In this document: one piece after another, positions 35,733 through 44,563 of the stretch
Layout: each line of letters starts with the position of its first letter
Position numbering within the stretch: position 1 is the stretch's first letter
NCBI GenBank assembly: GCA_012523405.1
Contig: JAAYIN010000003.1
Coordinates: 44,508-108,507, forward strand
Direction of reading: 5' to 3'
DNA length: 64,000 nucleotides
Source: Clostridiales bacterium
GTDB taxonomy: Bacteria > Bacillota > Clostridia > Christensenellales > Aristaeellaceae
Position numbers and translations under genes: made by a program
Notes under the pieces: model-generated
What the model was told of the DNA's origin: nothing
The model's input: only the letters and a program-made list of their open reading frames with translations
Database searches by the model: none

Positions 35733-36341
35733 ATGACAGCAAGAGATTTGCTCTATATCCTTTTTGGGTACTTATCAGGCAGTGTGCTATATGCATTGAT
35801 TTTCAGTTCGTTGCTGCAACGAAAGGATATCATTTCCCAAAGCCGCGATCAAAACCCGGGCACTGCTAACGCGTTTATATACGGCGGTTTTTGGTGCGGG
35901 TTTTTGACTTTATCCGGAGATGTGCTTAAGGGCTTTTTGCCTGTATACCTCTTTGTACAGGGTATGCCGCTTCCCACAATAAGCAAAGCATCCGCTTTTG
36001 TGCTGGCTGCACCCGTTATCGGGCATATCTTCCCGATATTCCACGGGTTTCACGGAGGAAAAGGAATCGCTACTTCTTTTGGATGTCTGCTGGGTTTGCT
36101 GCCCATGTGTCATCCTGTAGCGATCCTAGCCTTCTGGTTTATTTTCTTTTCCGTGATCGTACATATCAATCCGCATTATCATCGCACCATCCTAACCTAC
36201 CTATCCTCCATGGGCATGATGGCTGCGTGCATCCAAAACACAAATGTGCTCATCGGCTTTGGGCTCATCACGCTTACCATTGTGGTTCGCATGCTGCTGA
36301 GTACGGAAGAAAAGGGAAAAATGAAGGTGACATTATTATGA
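35733..36341 (+). CDS. plsY: Acyl-phosphate:glycerol-3-phosphate acyltransferase, PlsY-like
   Basis: 202 residues; ATG 35733 is 8 bases after GGAG, while ATG 35727 is too close. PlsY signatures: 'GYLSGSVLYALIFSSLLQRKDI', 'DQNPGTANAFIYGGFWCG' (the usual motif is GSGNPGATN), 'DVLKGFLPVYL' and 'PVIGHIFPIFHGFHGGKGIATSFG'. Five or more membrane segments. Makes lysophosphatidic acid, the first step of phospholipid synthesis. The N/GATN motif is changed to GTAN, so this may be a second, divergent PlsY paralogue. Confidence 0.85.
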   Translation: MTARDLLYILFGYLSGSVLYALIFSSLLQRKDIISQSRDQNPGTANAFIYGGFWCGFLTLSGDVLKGFLPVYLFVQGMPLPTISKASAFVLAAPVIGHIFPIFHGFHGGKGIATSFGCLLGLLPMCHPVAILAFWFIFFSVIVHINPHYHRTILTYLSSMGMMAACIQNTNVLIGFGLITLTIVVRMLLSTEEKGKMKVTLL

Positions 36342-37471
36342 AAGCACTGATTTTATATTGCGGCACAGGCGGCGGGCATTATTCGGCCGCATATGCGCTG
36401 CAAGAAGAACTGGAAAGCCGCGAGCATAGTGCGGCAATGCTTGATCCCTATACACTCAAGGGGAATCAACTGGACCACAAGGTCAATAACGCCTACATCA
36501 AAATAATTCAAAAAGCACCAAAGGTATTTGGATTTGTCTATTGGCTTGGTGATATGTACCGCAAACTCCCCTGCCATTCCCCTGTTTATTGGGCAAACAA
36601 AAAAATGCTTAAACCAATGCAGGATTATCTGGAACAAAATCCTGCGGATATTGTGATACTAACACATATTTTTCCCGGCGAGATCCTAACGTATATGAAA
36701 ACAAAAGGGATATCTATTCCCAAAACAGTATTTGTCGCGACCGATTATACATGCATCCCGTTCACAGAGGAAATCGACTGTGATTATTATGTAATTCCGT
36801 CCGCTTTGTTGGCTGAAGACTTTGCAGCCAAGGGTATTGCACGCGAGAGAATCGTGCCGCTTGGTATTCCTGTAGCGAAATCATTTAATGAAAACATCGA
36901 CCGCAAAGAAGCAAAGGAACGGCTGGGATTGCAGCAAAAAAAGCAGTATATTCTTTTGTCCGGCGGGAGCATTGGCGCTGGTAAAATACGCAAGACCATC
37001 AGCAGCTTGCAATCTTATTTGGCGGATCATTCCGATATGGTTTTGATCGTTATTTGCGGAAACAATCAGGATTTATATGATAAATTGCAAAAGCGTTATG
37101 GTGAAAACAAGCAAATCATGCTGCTTCAAAGCACATCTGAGATTGCTGCCTATATGAAAGCGTCTAGTATCTTGATTTCAAAGCCTGGTGGATTATCCTC
37201 CACAGAAGCTGCTGTCATAGGTGCTCCCCTGCTCCACATCAGCCCCATCCCAGGGTGCGAAAAGAAGAATATGAGCTTTTTTACCCATGGCGGCATGAGT
37301 ATAGGTGCCAGAAATAAGAAGAAAGCACTGATTCCCGCATTGCAAAAACTGCGCAACAGACCCTTTGCGCGGGACATGATGAGGAAACAAAGGGAGCTCA
37401 TTAATCCATCGGCAGCGTCTGATATTTGCATCTTCATTGAATCACTGGCAGCAAATGATAGCGCGGGCTAA
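36338..37471 (+). CDS. Diacylglycerol glycosyltransferase-like (MGDG synthase/UgtP type)
   Basis: 377 residues; start at 36338 overlaps the PlsY stop (ATGA) and follows AAGGTGA. N-terminal MGDG-synthase domain 'LILYCGTGGGHYSAAYALQEEL', acceptor-domain pattern up to about 165, then a GT28-type C-terminal domain with 'LLSGGSIGAGKIRK', 'VICGNNQDLYDKL' and the nucleotide-sugar motif 'SKPGGLSSTEAAVIGAPLL'. It likely adds a sugar to diacylglycerol, giving membrane glycolipid. Its place after PgsA and PlsY supports a role in membrane composition. Confidence 0.88.
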   Translation: MKALILYCGTGGGHYSAAYALQEELESREHSAAMLDPYTLKGNQLDHKVNNAYIKIIQKAPKVFGFVYWLGDMYRKLPCHSPVYWANKKMLKPMQDYLEQNPADIVILTHIFPGEILTYMKTKGISIPKTVFVATDYTCIPFTEEIDCDYYVIPSALLAEDFAAKGIARERIVPLGIPVAKSFNENIDRKEAKERLGLQQKKQYILLSGGSIGAGKIRKTISSLQSYLADHSDMVLIVICGNNQDLYDKLQKRYGENKQIMLLQSTSEIAAYMKASSILISKPGGLSSTEAAVIGAPLLHISPIPGCEKKNMSFFTHGGMSIGARNKKKALIPALQKLRNRPFARDMMRKQRELINPSAASDICIFIESLAANDSAG

Positions 37472-37491
37472 TCCACAAGAACTGAGAAAGG

Positions 37492-38208
37492 ATGGAGGAT
37501 ATGTACATCGATTGGACTTATATCGTGCTGGTTTTACCTGCAATTATTTTCTCGCTGTGGGCGAGCAATAGAGTCAAATCCACCTTCAAAAAATACTCTT
37601 CTGTTTATACAAAGAGCCATATGACAGGCTACGACGCTGCAAGGATGGTACTTGATGCAAACGGCTTATACAGCGTTCGGATTCAGCGCATCAGCGGAAA
37701 CCTGACCGACCGCTTTGATCCGAGAACCAACGTGATTTCGCTATCGGATACTGTTTACAACAACGCCTCGTCTGCTGCAATTGGCGTTGCAGCGCACGAG
37801 GCAGGTCACGCGGTGCAGTATGCGCAGGAGTATTTTCCCATTAAAATACGAATCGCTATTGTTCCGATTACCAATTTTGGATCGAAAATGAGTATGCCGC
37901 TGATTCTGATGGGCCTATTGCTGAGTGCATTTTCTCCTCATTTGTCAGTCGTTGCGTATATCGGGGTCACTTGCTTTGCCCTCAGTACTTTTTTTCAGCT
38001 TATCACGCTCCCTACTGAGTTTAATGCAAGCAAGCGTGCAATCGCTGCGATTGTGGGCAGCGGACAATTTACAACAGAAGAAATCGCAGGTTCAAAAAAA
38101 GTACTGTCTGCTGCTGCTATGACGTACGTGGCAGCGTTAGCCGTTTCATTCATGGAATTGATGAGACTAGTGCTGATCGTCAAAAACAGAACCAACAAAC
38201 GTAGATAA
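37492..38208 (+). CDS. YugP-like membrane zinc metallopeptidase
   Basis: 238 residues; start could also be ATG 37501, since GGAGG lies between the two ATGs. N-terminal membrane segment, then 'TGYDAARMVLDANGLYSVRIQRISG', zinc motif HExxH in 'IGVAAHEAGHAVQYAQE', and two or three C-terminal membrane segments. Matches the Zn_peptidase_2 (YugP) family. Last gene of the lipid operon; it may process membrane proteins under the same stress (inference). Confidence 0.88.
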   Translation: MEDMYIDWTYIVLVLPAIIFSLWASNRVKSTFKKYSSVYTKSHMTGYDAARMVLDANGLYSVRIQRISGNLTDRFDPRTNVISLSDTVYNNASSAAIGVAAHEAGHAVQYAQEYFPIKIRIAIVPITNFGSKMSMPLILMGLLLSAFSPHLSVVAYIGVTCFALSTFFQLITLPTEFNASKRAIAAIVGSGQFTTEEIAGSKKVLSAAAMTYVAALAVSFMELMRLVLIVKNRTNKRR

Positions 38209-38288
38209 ACCTAGAGCTCTTCACCTGCCATATCAGCTAGAAGTATATTTTTCATATGTTAACCAACCGTAAAGATTGGCCAAATCTC

Positions 38289-38316
38289 TTGCATTCGCAA
38301 AAAGTTAGCATATAAT
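38289..38316 (+). promoter_or_regulatory. Promoter of the dehydratase-activase operon
   Basis: -35 TTGCAT (38289-38294), 16-base spacer, consensus -10 TATAAT (38311-38316), about 80 bases before the start of the activase gene. Confidence 0.7.
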
Positions 38317-38394
38317 TAATGGTTAAGGCTGTCTAATTATTGTAAGCGAGGTAGCCCGTTTCTATGAATGACCAAGAGATAAGGAAAGATAATT

Positions 38395-41300
38395 ATGTAC
38401 TCCCTAGGTATTGATTTAGGCTCTACCACAGCAAAAGCTGTATTGGTGGAAGACGGAAAGATGATTTATAGTAAATACGAGAGGCATTTTTCGAAGGTCC
38501 AGGAAAAGATTCTTGAAATGCTATCGGAGGTTTCTAGGATAACTGGCGATAGCCCCGTTACCGCAGCCATTTCGGGTTCTGCAGGGATGGGGATTGCCGA
38601 GGCGACTGGCATTGCGTTTGTACAGGAAGTATTTGCAACAGGTGAGGTGGTTCGAGCCTTAGTACCTGACACTTCCTGCGTGATCGAGCTTGGCGGCGAG
38701 GATGCGAAAATCATCTTTTTTGACGGCGGCATTGATGAGCGCATGAATGGCAGCTGCGCGGGCGGCACGGGTGCGTTTATTGATCAAATGGCTGTATTGC
38801 TTGATGTAAGCAACGATGAACTTGATCAGCTGAGTTTACAGCACAAAAGAATTTACCCCATCGCCTCTCGCTGCGGGGTATTTGCAAAGAGCGATATTCA
38901 ACCATTGCTCAACCAAGGTGCACAAAAATCAGATATCGCAGCCAGCGTTTATCAGGCAGTGGTTAATCAGACCATTGTTGGACTGGCACGCGGCACGAAA
39001 ATCAAAGGCAAGGTGATGTTCCTAGGCGGCCCGCTTTTCTATTCAAAAGGACTACAAGAAAGGTTTGTCCAAACCCTTAAGCTAGCCCGCAATGACGCTA
39101 TATTCCCTGAATATGCACGCTTTGCAGTCGCTTTGGGTGCTGCTTTTCATGCGCGCAAACATGATCCCATTGCATCAGTGCATAAGATCATCCAAAAAAT
39201 CGAAACGGCCGAGGCGCAGACATTAGACTCTACGCGTCCGCCGTTATTTTCGGATGAAGTGGATTACCTTGCTTTCAAAGAAAGGCATTCTAAGGATGAT
39301 GTGAAGCGGCTGGACATAAGCGCATACAGCGGCGATGCAACGCTAGGCATTGATTGCGGCAGCACTACCACCAAGCTTGTGCTCCTATCCGATCATGACG
39401 AGATTCTATATACCTATTATTCGTCCAACAAGGGCAGCCCCGTGCAAATTGTGAAAGAGCAGCTTGAGAAGATTTATGCGCTTTGCAGTGATCGCATTCG
39501 TATTTGCGGCAGCACGGTCACAGGCTATGGCGAGGAGCTGATTAAAAGCGCCTTTGGTATTGACTATGGCCTTGTTGAGACCTTAGCTCACTACACCGCA
39601 GCAAAGCATTTTAATCCTGATGTGGATTTTATATTGGATATTGGCGGACAGGATATCAAATGCTTCCGCATTCGTAACGGCGTCATTGACAGCATCATGC
39701 TCAATGAGGCCTGTTCGTCAGGATGCGGTTCCTTTTTGGAGACATTTGCAAACGCAATGGGTGTCACGACGGAGGATTTTGCGCAGCAAGCCCTCTATGC
39801 GAAGAACAGCATCGATTTAGGAAGCCGCTGCACGGTGTTTATGAATTCATCTGTCAAACAGGCACAGAAAGAAGGCGCAACGCAAGCCGATATTTCAGCG
39901 GGGCTCTGTATTTCTGTGGTCAAGAACGCCATTTATAAAGTCATCCGCGCAGGGAGTGTGGATGAGCTTGGAACAAGTATTGTTGTTCAAGGCGGTACTT
40001 TCATGAACGATGCTGTACTGCGTGCTTTTGAATTGGAAATGGGTACAAACGTGGTACGTCCTAGCATTGCAGGACTGATGGGCGCTTACGGCGCGGCACT
40101 GCATGCTAAGCGCAGCAGTGCTTCCACGCTCATCACTGAAAATGCGCTCGCGAGTTTTACCCACGATACCAAAACAACCTCCTGCCGCGGCTGTGCCAAT
40201 CATTGCCTGCTCACGCTGAATCGCTTTGATGGCGGACGTGTGTATGTGTCAGGCAACCAATGCTCAAAAGGTCTTGGTAAGGAGACGCATGAGAATTTGC
40301 TTCCCAATCTACATGCCTACAAGAGAGACAAATTGTCTGCTTTTACGCCTACGCAAAAAGGCAAGCTTCGCATTGGGTTGCCGCTTGCGCTGGGTATGTA
40401 TGAGCTGCTACCTTTATGGTACACCGTTTTTGATCAACTTGGATTTGATGTGACGGTGTCTGACTTGTCAACACGAAAAACTTACCGCAAGGGCCAGTTC
40501 ACCATTCCGTCTGATACCGCCTGCTATCCTGCGAAAATCATGCACGGGCATATCGTAGAGCTCATTGAAAAAGGCTGTGACGCGATTTTCTATCCCAGCC
40601 TGACCTATAATATTGACGAGCGCGCAAGCGACAATCATTTCAACTGTCCTTTAGTCGCTTATTATTCTGAGCTTCTCGCAAAAAATATGGACGAGCTTAA
40701 AAATGTTGAATTTCTCTATCCCCCGCTTGATATCAATCATCAAAGGCAGCTTGCCAAAGGTCTTTACATGAGCCTACTGAAAATCGCACCCAATATTCAG
40801 CTAAAAGCCGTCAAGGCGGCGGTTAAAGCAGGTTTTGTGCAATATGAGAATCACATGGCGGACATTCGCCGTGCGGGCGATGAAGCCATTGCCTTTGCCC
40901 GCAAGTACGGCAAGCGCATCATGATTTTAGCGGGTCGTCCGTATCATATTGACCCCGAAATCGGGCACGGAATTGACAAGCTTGCCAACTCACTGGGGTT
41001 TGTGGTGCTGAGCGAGGACAGTGCCGCGCATCTAAGCCAACCGCAAAAGGTGAAGGTGCTCAACCAGTGGACCTATCACGCGCGGCTCTATCGCTGCGCA
41101 GATTATGCAGCAAAGCATGATGATGTATCGCTAGTACAGCTGGTTTCCTTTGGTTGCGGCGTTGATGCGATTACCACGGACGAAGTTTCTGAAATCCTAG
41201 AAGCCGCTGGCAAGTATTACACGCAAATTAAAATTGATGAGATCACCAATCTTGGCGCAGTCAAGATTCGTTTGCGTAGTCTTTTAGGCGCTTTGGAAGA

Positions 41301-41403
41301 AATGCCAACCGATATGCAATCTGACCCTTCTTCCCAGCAGGAAGAACTACAAGATATCACTCTGCCCCTCTATGCCGCAGAAAGGGGAGAAACGTATGCG
41401 TAA
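38395..41403 (+). CDS. Acyl-CoA dehydratase activase-related protein: two BadF/HgdC domains plus DUF2229
   Basis: 1002 residues. First ASKHA ATPase domain at about 1-260 ('LGIDLGSTTAKAVL', 'GGEDAKIIFFDGGI', 'NGSCAGGTGAFIDQM', 'SRCGVFAKSDIQPL'); second at about 315-580 ('LGIDCGSTTTKLVLL', 'GGQDIKCFRIRNG', 'NEACSSGCGSFLETF', 'SRCTVFMNSSVKQA'); cysteines in 'SCRGCANHCLLT'; then a DUF2229 region ('LRIGLPLALGMYELLPLWY', 'SDTACYPAKIMHGHI'). In relatives such proteins form one chain of about 1400 residues together with the HgdB-like part encoded here by the next gene. The family uses ATP to drive electron transfer through a 4Fe-4S cluster; the acceptor of this large form is not established. Confidence 0.9.
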   Translation: MYSLGIDLGSTTAKAVLVEDGKMIYSKYERHFSKVQEKILEMLSEVSRITGDSPVTAAISGSAGMGIAEATGIAFVQEVFATGEVVRALVPDTSCVIELGGEDAKIIFFDGGIDERMNGSCAGGTGAFIDQMAVLLDVSNDELDQLSLQHKRIYPIASRCGVFAKSDIQPLLNQGAQKSDIAASVYQAVVNQTIVGLARGTKIKGKVMFLGGPLFYSKGLQERFVQTLKLARNDAIFPEYARFAVALGAAFHARKHDPIASVHKIIQKIETAEAQTLDSTRPPLFSDEVDYLAFKERHSKDDVKRLDISAYSGDATLGIDCGSTTTKLVLLSDHDEILYTYYSSNKGSPVQIVKEQLEKIYALCSDRIRICGSTVTGYGEELIKSAFGIDYGLVETLAHYTAAKHFNPDVDFILDIGGQDIKCFRIRNGVIDSIMLNEACSSGCGSFLETFANAMGVTTEDFAQQALYAKNSIDLGSRCTVFMNSSVKQAQKEGATQADISAGLCISVVKNAIYKVIRAGSVDELGTSIVVQGGTFMNDAVLRAFELEMGTNVVRPSIAGLMGAYGAALHAKRSSASTLITENALASFTHDTKTTSCRGCANHCLLTLNRFDGGRVYVSGNQCSKGLGKETHENLLPNLHAYKRDKLSAFTPTQKGKLRIGLPLALGMYELLPLWYTVFDQLGFDVTVSDLSTRKTYRKGQFTIPSDTACYPAKIMHGHIVELIEKGCDAIFYPSLTYNIDERASDNHFNCPLVAYYSELLAKNMDELKNVEFLYPPLDINHQRQLAKGLYMSLLKIAPNIQLKAVKAAVKAGFVQYENHMADIRRAGDEAIAFARKYGKRIMILAGRPYHIDPEIGHGIDKLANSLGFVVLSEDSAAHLSQPQKVKVLNQWTYHARLYRCADYAAKHDDVSLVQLVSFGCGVDAITTDEVSEILEAAGKYYTQIKIDEITNLGAVKIRLRSLLGALEEMPTDMQSDPSSQQEELQDITLPLYAAERGETYA

Positions 41404-42640
41404 TGATTACTATATCGAATTTACCAAGGAAATGAAAAAGGAATATACCGTCCTCATTCCAAACATGCTTCCACTTCATTTCGAGCTCATTTCACATGTG
41501 ATGAAAACCTATGGATATCAAACGGAATTATTGGATAACCAAGGCCCCCAGATTGCTCAAACGGGGCTTAAATATGTCCACAATGACACCTGCTACCCCG
41601 CTATTTTAGTCATCGGGCAGTTTATTGATGCGATTAAAAGCGGAAAGTATGACCCACACAAGGTCGCGCTCATCTACTTTCAGACAGGAGGCGGATGCCG
41701 CGCTTCCAACTATATTTCGCTGCTTCGAAAGGCATTGAAAAAAGCAGGATATGGCTATGTACCTGTGATATCCTTTAGCTTTGCAGGGCTAGAAAAGCAT
41801 TCAGGGTTCAAGCTTAGCATCCCCTTTGTGGTCAAAGCGTTAATTGCGATTATCTATGGCGATTTGCTGATGTCCCTTGAAAACCAATGCCGCCCATACG
41901 AAATAAACGCGGGCGAATCCACCGCACTCGCTCACCGATTTGCATATGAAATTTCGCAGAAACTAAGTACGCTTGGCGTTTCCAACAAGCCGATGAAAGC
42001 ACAGTTCTTAGAGGTGCTAGATGCCTTCAAAGCCATTCCAAAACATGGAGAAAAGAAAATTCAAGTAGGCGTAGTGGGCGAAATCTATGTGAAATTTTCG
42101 CCCCTTGGAAACAACCATCTGGTCGATTTCCTTGTGCAAGAGGGTGCAGAAGTCCAAATGCCTGGTCTGCTGGATTTTTTCCTATATACGCTCTACAATT
42201 CCATTGTTGATCATGGGGTCTATGCATCCAAGCGCGTTATCTATCCAGTGATCAAAATCGCTTGGAATTATATGTCCAAAAAGCAACGGACAATGATCAA
42301 TATCATTCAAGACCATGGTGAATTTGAAGCACCGACGCTTATCACCCATACCATTTCGCTTGCTGAATCCTTTATTGGCATGAGCACCAAAATGGGCGAA
42401 GGCTGGCTTTTACCTGCTGAAATGCTTGAGCTATATGACAAAGGGGTCAAGAACATCGTATGTACCCAGCCCTTTGGCTGCCTGCCCAACCATATTTGCG
42501 GCAAAGGAATGATGAAGCCGCTTAAGGACAGGCATCCCGATATTAATATCGTTGCGATTGACTATGACGCGGGTGCAACGCAGGTCAATCAAGAGAATCG
42601 TATTCGTTTGATGCTTACTGCTGCTAAGGAGCGGGGCTAA
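41396..42640 (+). CDS. HgdB-like 2-hydroxyacyl-CoA dehydratase-type protein
   Basis: 414 residues; start at 41396 (MRNDYYIEFTKEMKK) overlaps the stop of the activase by 8 bases and follows AGGGGAGAAAC. 'VHNDTCYPAILVIGQFIDAIKSG', 'FQTGGGCRASNYISLLRKAL' and 'VCTQPFGCLPNHICGKGMMKPL' provide the cysteines typical of cluster-binding DUF2229/HgdB proteins. It corresponds to the C-terminal third of the fused form known in other Clostridia. Acts with the preceding gene. Confidence 0.87.
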   Translation: MRNDYYIEFTKEMKKEYTVLIPNMLPLHFELISHVMKTYGYQTELLDNQGPQIAQTGLKYVHNDTCYPAILVIGQFIDAIKSGKYDPHKVALIYFQTGGGCRASNYISLLRKALKKAGYGYVPVISFSFAGLEKHSGFKLSIPFVVKALIAIIYGDLLMSLENQCRPYEINAGESTALAHRFAYEISQKLSTLGVSNKPMKAQFLEVLDAFKAIPKHGEKKIQVGVVGEIYVKFSPLGNNHLVDFLVQEGAEVQMPGLLDFFLYTLYNSIVDHGVYASKRVIYPVIKIAWNYMSKKQRTMINIIQDHGEFEAPTLITHTISLAESFIGMSTKMGEGWLLPAEMLELYDKGVKNIVCTQPFGCLPNHICGKGMMKPLKDRHPDINIVAIDYDAGATQVNQENRIRLMLTAAKERG

Positions 42641-42881
42641 AACTGCTTTTTGCCAAATAAAGCACGACCTTTGCGGATGCCATAAATTTATATTTCATGC
42701 CTGAATTTGAGAGGCATATCCACCAACAATTTGCTAAGAGCAGTTAAATCAAGAGATTCCACTTGCCATGAGTAATCTCCCATGTTACACTAATGACCGT
42801 TGAAATTTGTCCAGTCCCGTATTCTCCTTTATGACGGAAGACAAAATTTCCACATAAATATACCGAAAAAGGATTTTAGAC
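42641..42881. other. Noncoding leader before the ABC-F gene
   Basis: 241 bases with no supported gene. It contains a small hairpin ATGCCT-n9-AGGCAT (about 42698-42718) and a possible 11-codon reading frame at 42769-42804 (MSNLPCYTNDR) without a good ribosome site. ABC-F resistance genes are often preceded by leader peptides and attenuators, but no complete attenuator is visible. Confidence 0.35.
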
Positions 42882-44438
42882 ATGAGTATTTTAACGGTTT
42901 CCCATCTCACCCATGGCTTTGGCGAACGAGCCATTTTCGAAGATATTTCCTTTCGCTTGCTCAAGGGCGAACATATTGGTCTTGTTGGCGCAAATGGCGA
43001 AGGCAAGTCCACCTTTATCAACATCATCACAGATCGCCTGCAGCCTGATAACGGCACCATCGAATGGGCGCGCAACATCCATGTGGGCTATCTTGACCAG
43101 CATGCGGTGCTTGCCGCTGGGCTGAACATCAAAAACGTTCTGGACAGTGCCTTCTCCTATCTGTTCGCTATGGAGCAAGAGATGCTTTCACTCTATGATC
43201 AGATGGGCGACATGTCAGCGGATGATCTAGATACCGCGATGACGCGTGTCAGCGAGATTCAAGAGCATTTGGATAGCCATGACTTCTACCTCATTGACAC
43301 AAAAGTGCTTGAAGTTGCTCATGCGCTGGGTCTGACTGATTTAGGTCTGGAGCGAGATGTTAATGACCTCAGCGGCGGTCAGCGTACGAAAGTTCTCATT
43401 GCTAAGCTATTGCTGGAGAAACCGGATATTTTGCTTTTGGACGAACCGACTAACTACCTTGATGAGGAACATATTATCTGGCTTACACGATATTTACAAG
43501 AATACGAGAATGCTTTTGTCCTGATTTCTCATGATGTACCTTTCCTTAATCGTGTGGTCAATCTCATTTATCATGTTGAAAACAAGTCTCTGACGCGCTA
43601 TGTGGGCGATTATGATGATTTTATGGTGCTGTATGAGGCTAGAAAACTCCAGCTTGAGGCAGCATACAAACGTCAGCAACAGGAAATCGATACTTTGAAG
43701 ACCTTTGTTGCGAAAAACAAAGCTCGCTATGCCACCCACAACATGGCGGCATCACGTCAAAAGCAGCTGGACAAAATGGAACTGATTGAGTTGGTGCAGG
43801 AAAAGCCAAAGCCTGAATTTGAGTTTAAAAAGGGACGAACTCCTAGTAAATACATCTTTGAAAGTTCGGATTTGGTCATTGGATACGATGATCCTCTATC
43901 TGCGCCGCTAACGCTCAGTATGGAACGCGGGCAAAAGATTGCGCTGGTTGGTGCTAACGGAATCGGCAAGACCACCTTGCTTAAAACCTTGATGGGAATG
44001 ATACCGTCCCTATCCGGTACGGTGACTCAGGGCGATTACTTGCTGCCGGGATATTTCGAACAAGAAATCAAGGAAAAGAACACTAATAGCTGTATTGAAG
44101 AGCTTTGGCTGGAGTTTCCGTCATGGAATCAGAGGGAAATTCGTGCAGCACTCGCGCGCTGCGGTCTTACGACACAGCATATTGAAAGCAAGGTCATGGT
44201 ACTCAGCGGCGGCGAACAAGCCAAGCTGCGTCTATGTAAGCTTGTTAACCAAGAAAGCAATGTCCTGCTCCTTGATGAACCGACTAACCACCTCGACGTT
44301 GATGCGAAAGATGAGCTAAAACGAGCGCTCATCGATTACACCGGTTCTATTTTGCTGATCTGCCATGAACCTGAGTTTTACTCAGACATCGTAAGTGATG
44401 TTTGGAACTGTGAATCATGGACGACTAAGGTGTTTTAA
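42882..44438 (+). CDS. ABC-F family ATPase (ribosome-associated)
   Basis: 518 residues, two ABC domains without membrane segments. First: Walker A 'GLVGANGEGKSTFIN', signature 'LSGGQRTKVLIAKLLL', Walker B 'ILLLDEPTNYLDEEH'. Linker with 'KAFVAKNKARYATHNMAASRQKQ'-like basic helix at about 265-290 (positively charged, typical of the P-site tRNA-interaction motif). Second: 'ALVGANGIGKTTLLKTLM', 'LSGGEQAKLRLCKLV', 'VLLLDEPTNHLDVDAKDEL'. Such proteins rescue ribosomes stalled by antibiotics or difficult sequences. Whether this one gives resistance cannot be told. Confidence 0.92.
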   Translation: MSILTVSHLTHGFGERAIFEDISFRLLKGEHIGLVGANGEGKSTFINIITDRLQPDNGTIEWARNIHVGYLDQHAVLAAGLNIKNVLDSAFSYLFAMEQEMLSLYDQMGDMSADDLDTAMTRVSEIQEHLDSHDFYLIDTKVLEVAHALGLTDLGLERDVNDLSGGQRTKVLIAKLLLEKPDILLLDEPTNYLDEEHIIWLTRYLQEYENAFVLISHDVPFLNRVVNLIYHVENKSLTRYVGDYDDFMVLYEARKLQLEAAYKRQQQEIDTLKTFVAKNKARYATHNMAASRQKQLDKMELIELVQEKPKPEFEFKKGRTPSKYIFESSDLVIGYDDPLSAPLTLSMERGQKIALVGANGIGKTTLLKTLMGMIPSLSGTVTQGDYLLPGYFEQEIKEKNTNSCIEELWLEFPSWNQREIRAALARCGLTTQHIESKVMVLSGGEQAKLRLCKLVNQESNVLLLDEPTNHLDVDAKDELKRALIDYTGSILLICHEPEFYSDIVSDVWNCESWTTKVF

Positions 44439-44449
44439 TTGCATGACTT

Positions 44450-44493
44450 AAAATACGCTTGCTGGAATTATCCATTCCAGCAAGCGTATTTTT
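44450..44493. terminator. Bidirectional terminator between ABC-F and GH3 genes
   Basis: A 19-bp perfect inverted repeat starting AAAATACGCTTGC at 44450, 5-base loop, ending with a T run at 44493. It serves the ABC-F gene on the plus strand and the convergent GH3 gene on the minus strand. Confidence 0.92.
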
Positions 44494-44563
44494 ATGTTCA
44501 TGCTTAAACCCTATAGTATTGGGGTAACCCTACGTAAAACAGTCAATATGGTTTTATGCAGTA

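Noticed and set aside
36083..36337. Long N-terminal extension of the glycosyltransferase gene
   Set aside because: It overlaps PlsY in another frame and reads as a shadow; the MGDG-synthase motif starts at the ATG 36338 with its own ribosome site.
42769..42804. Eleven-codon leader peptide before the ABC-F gene
   Set aside because: No convincing ribosome site and no paired attenuator hairpins, so kept only as a note.
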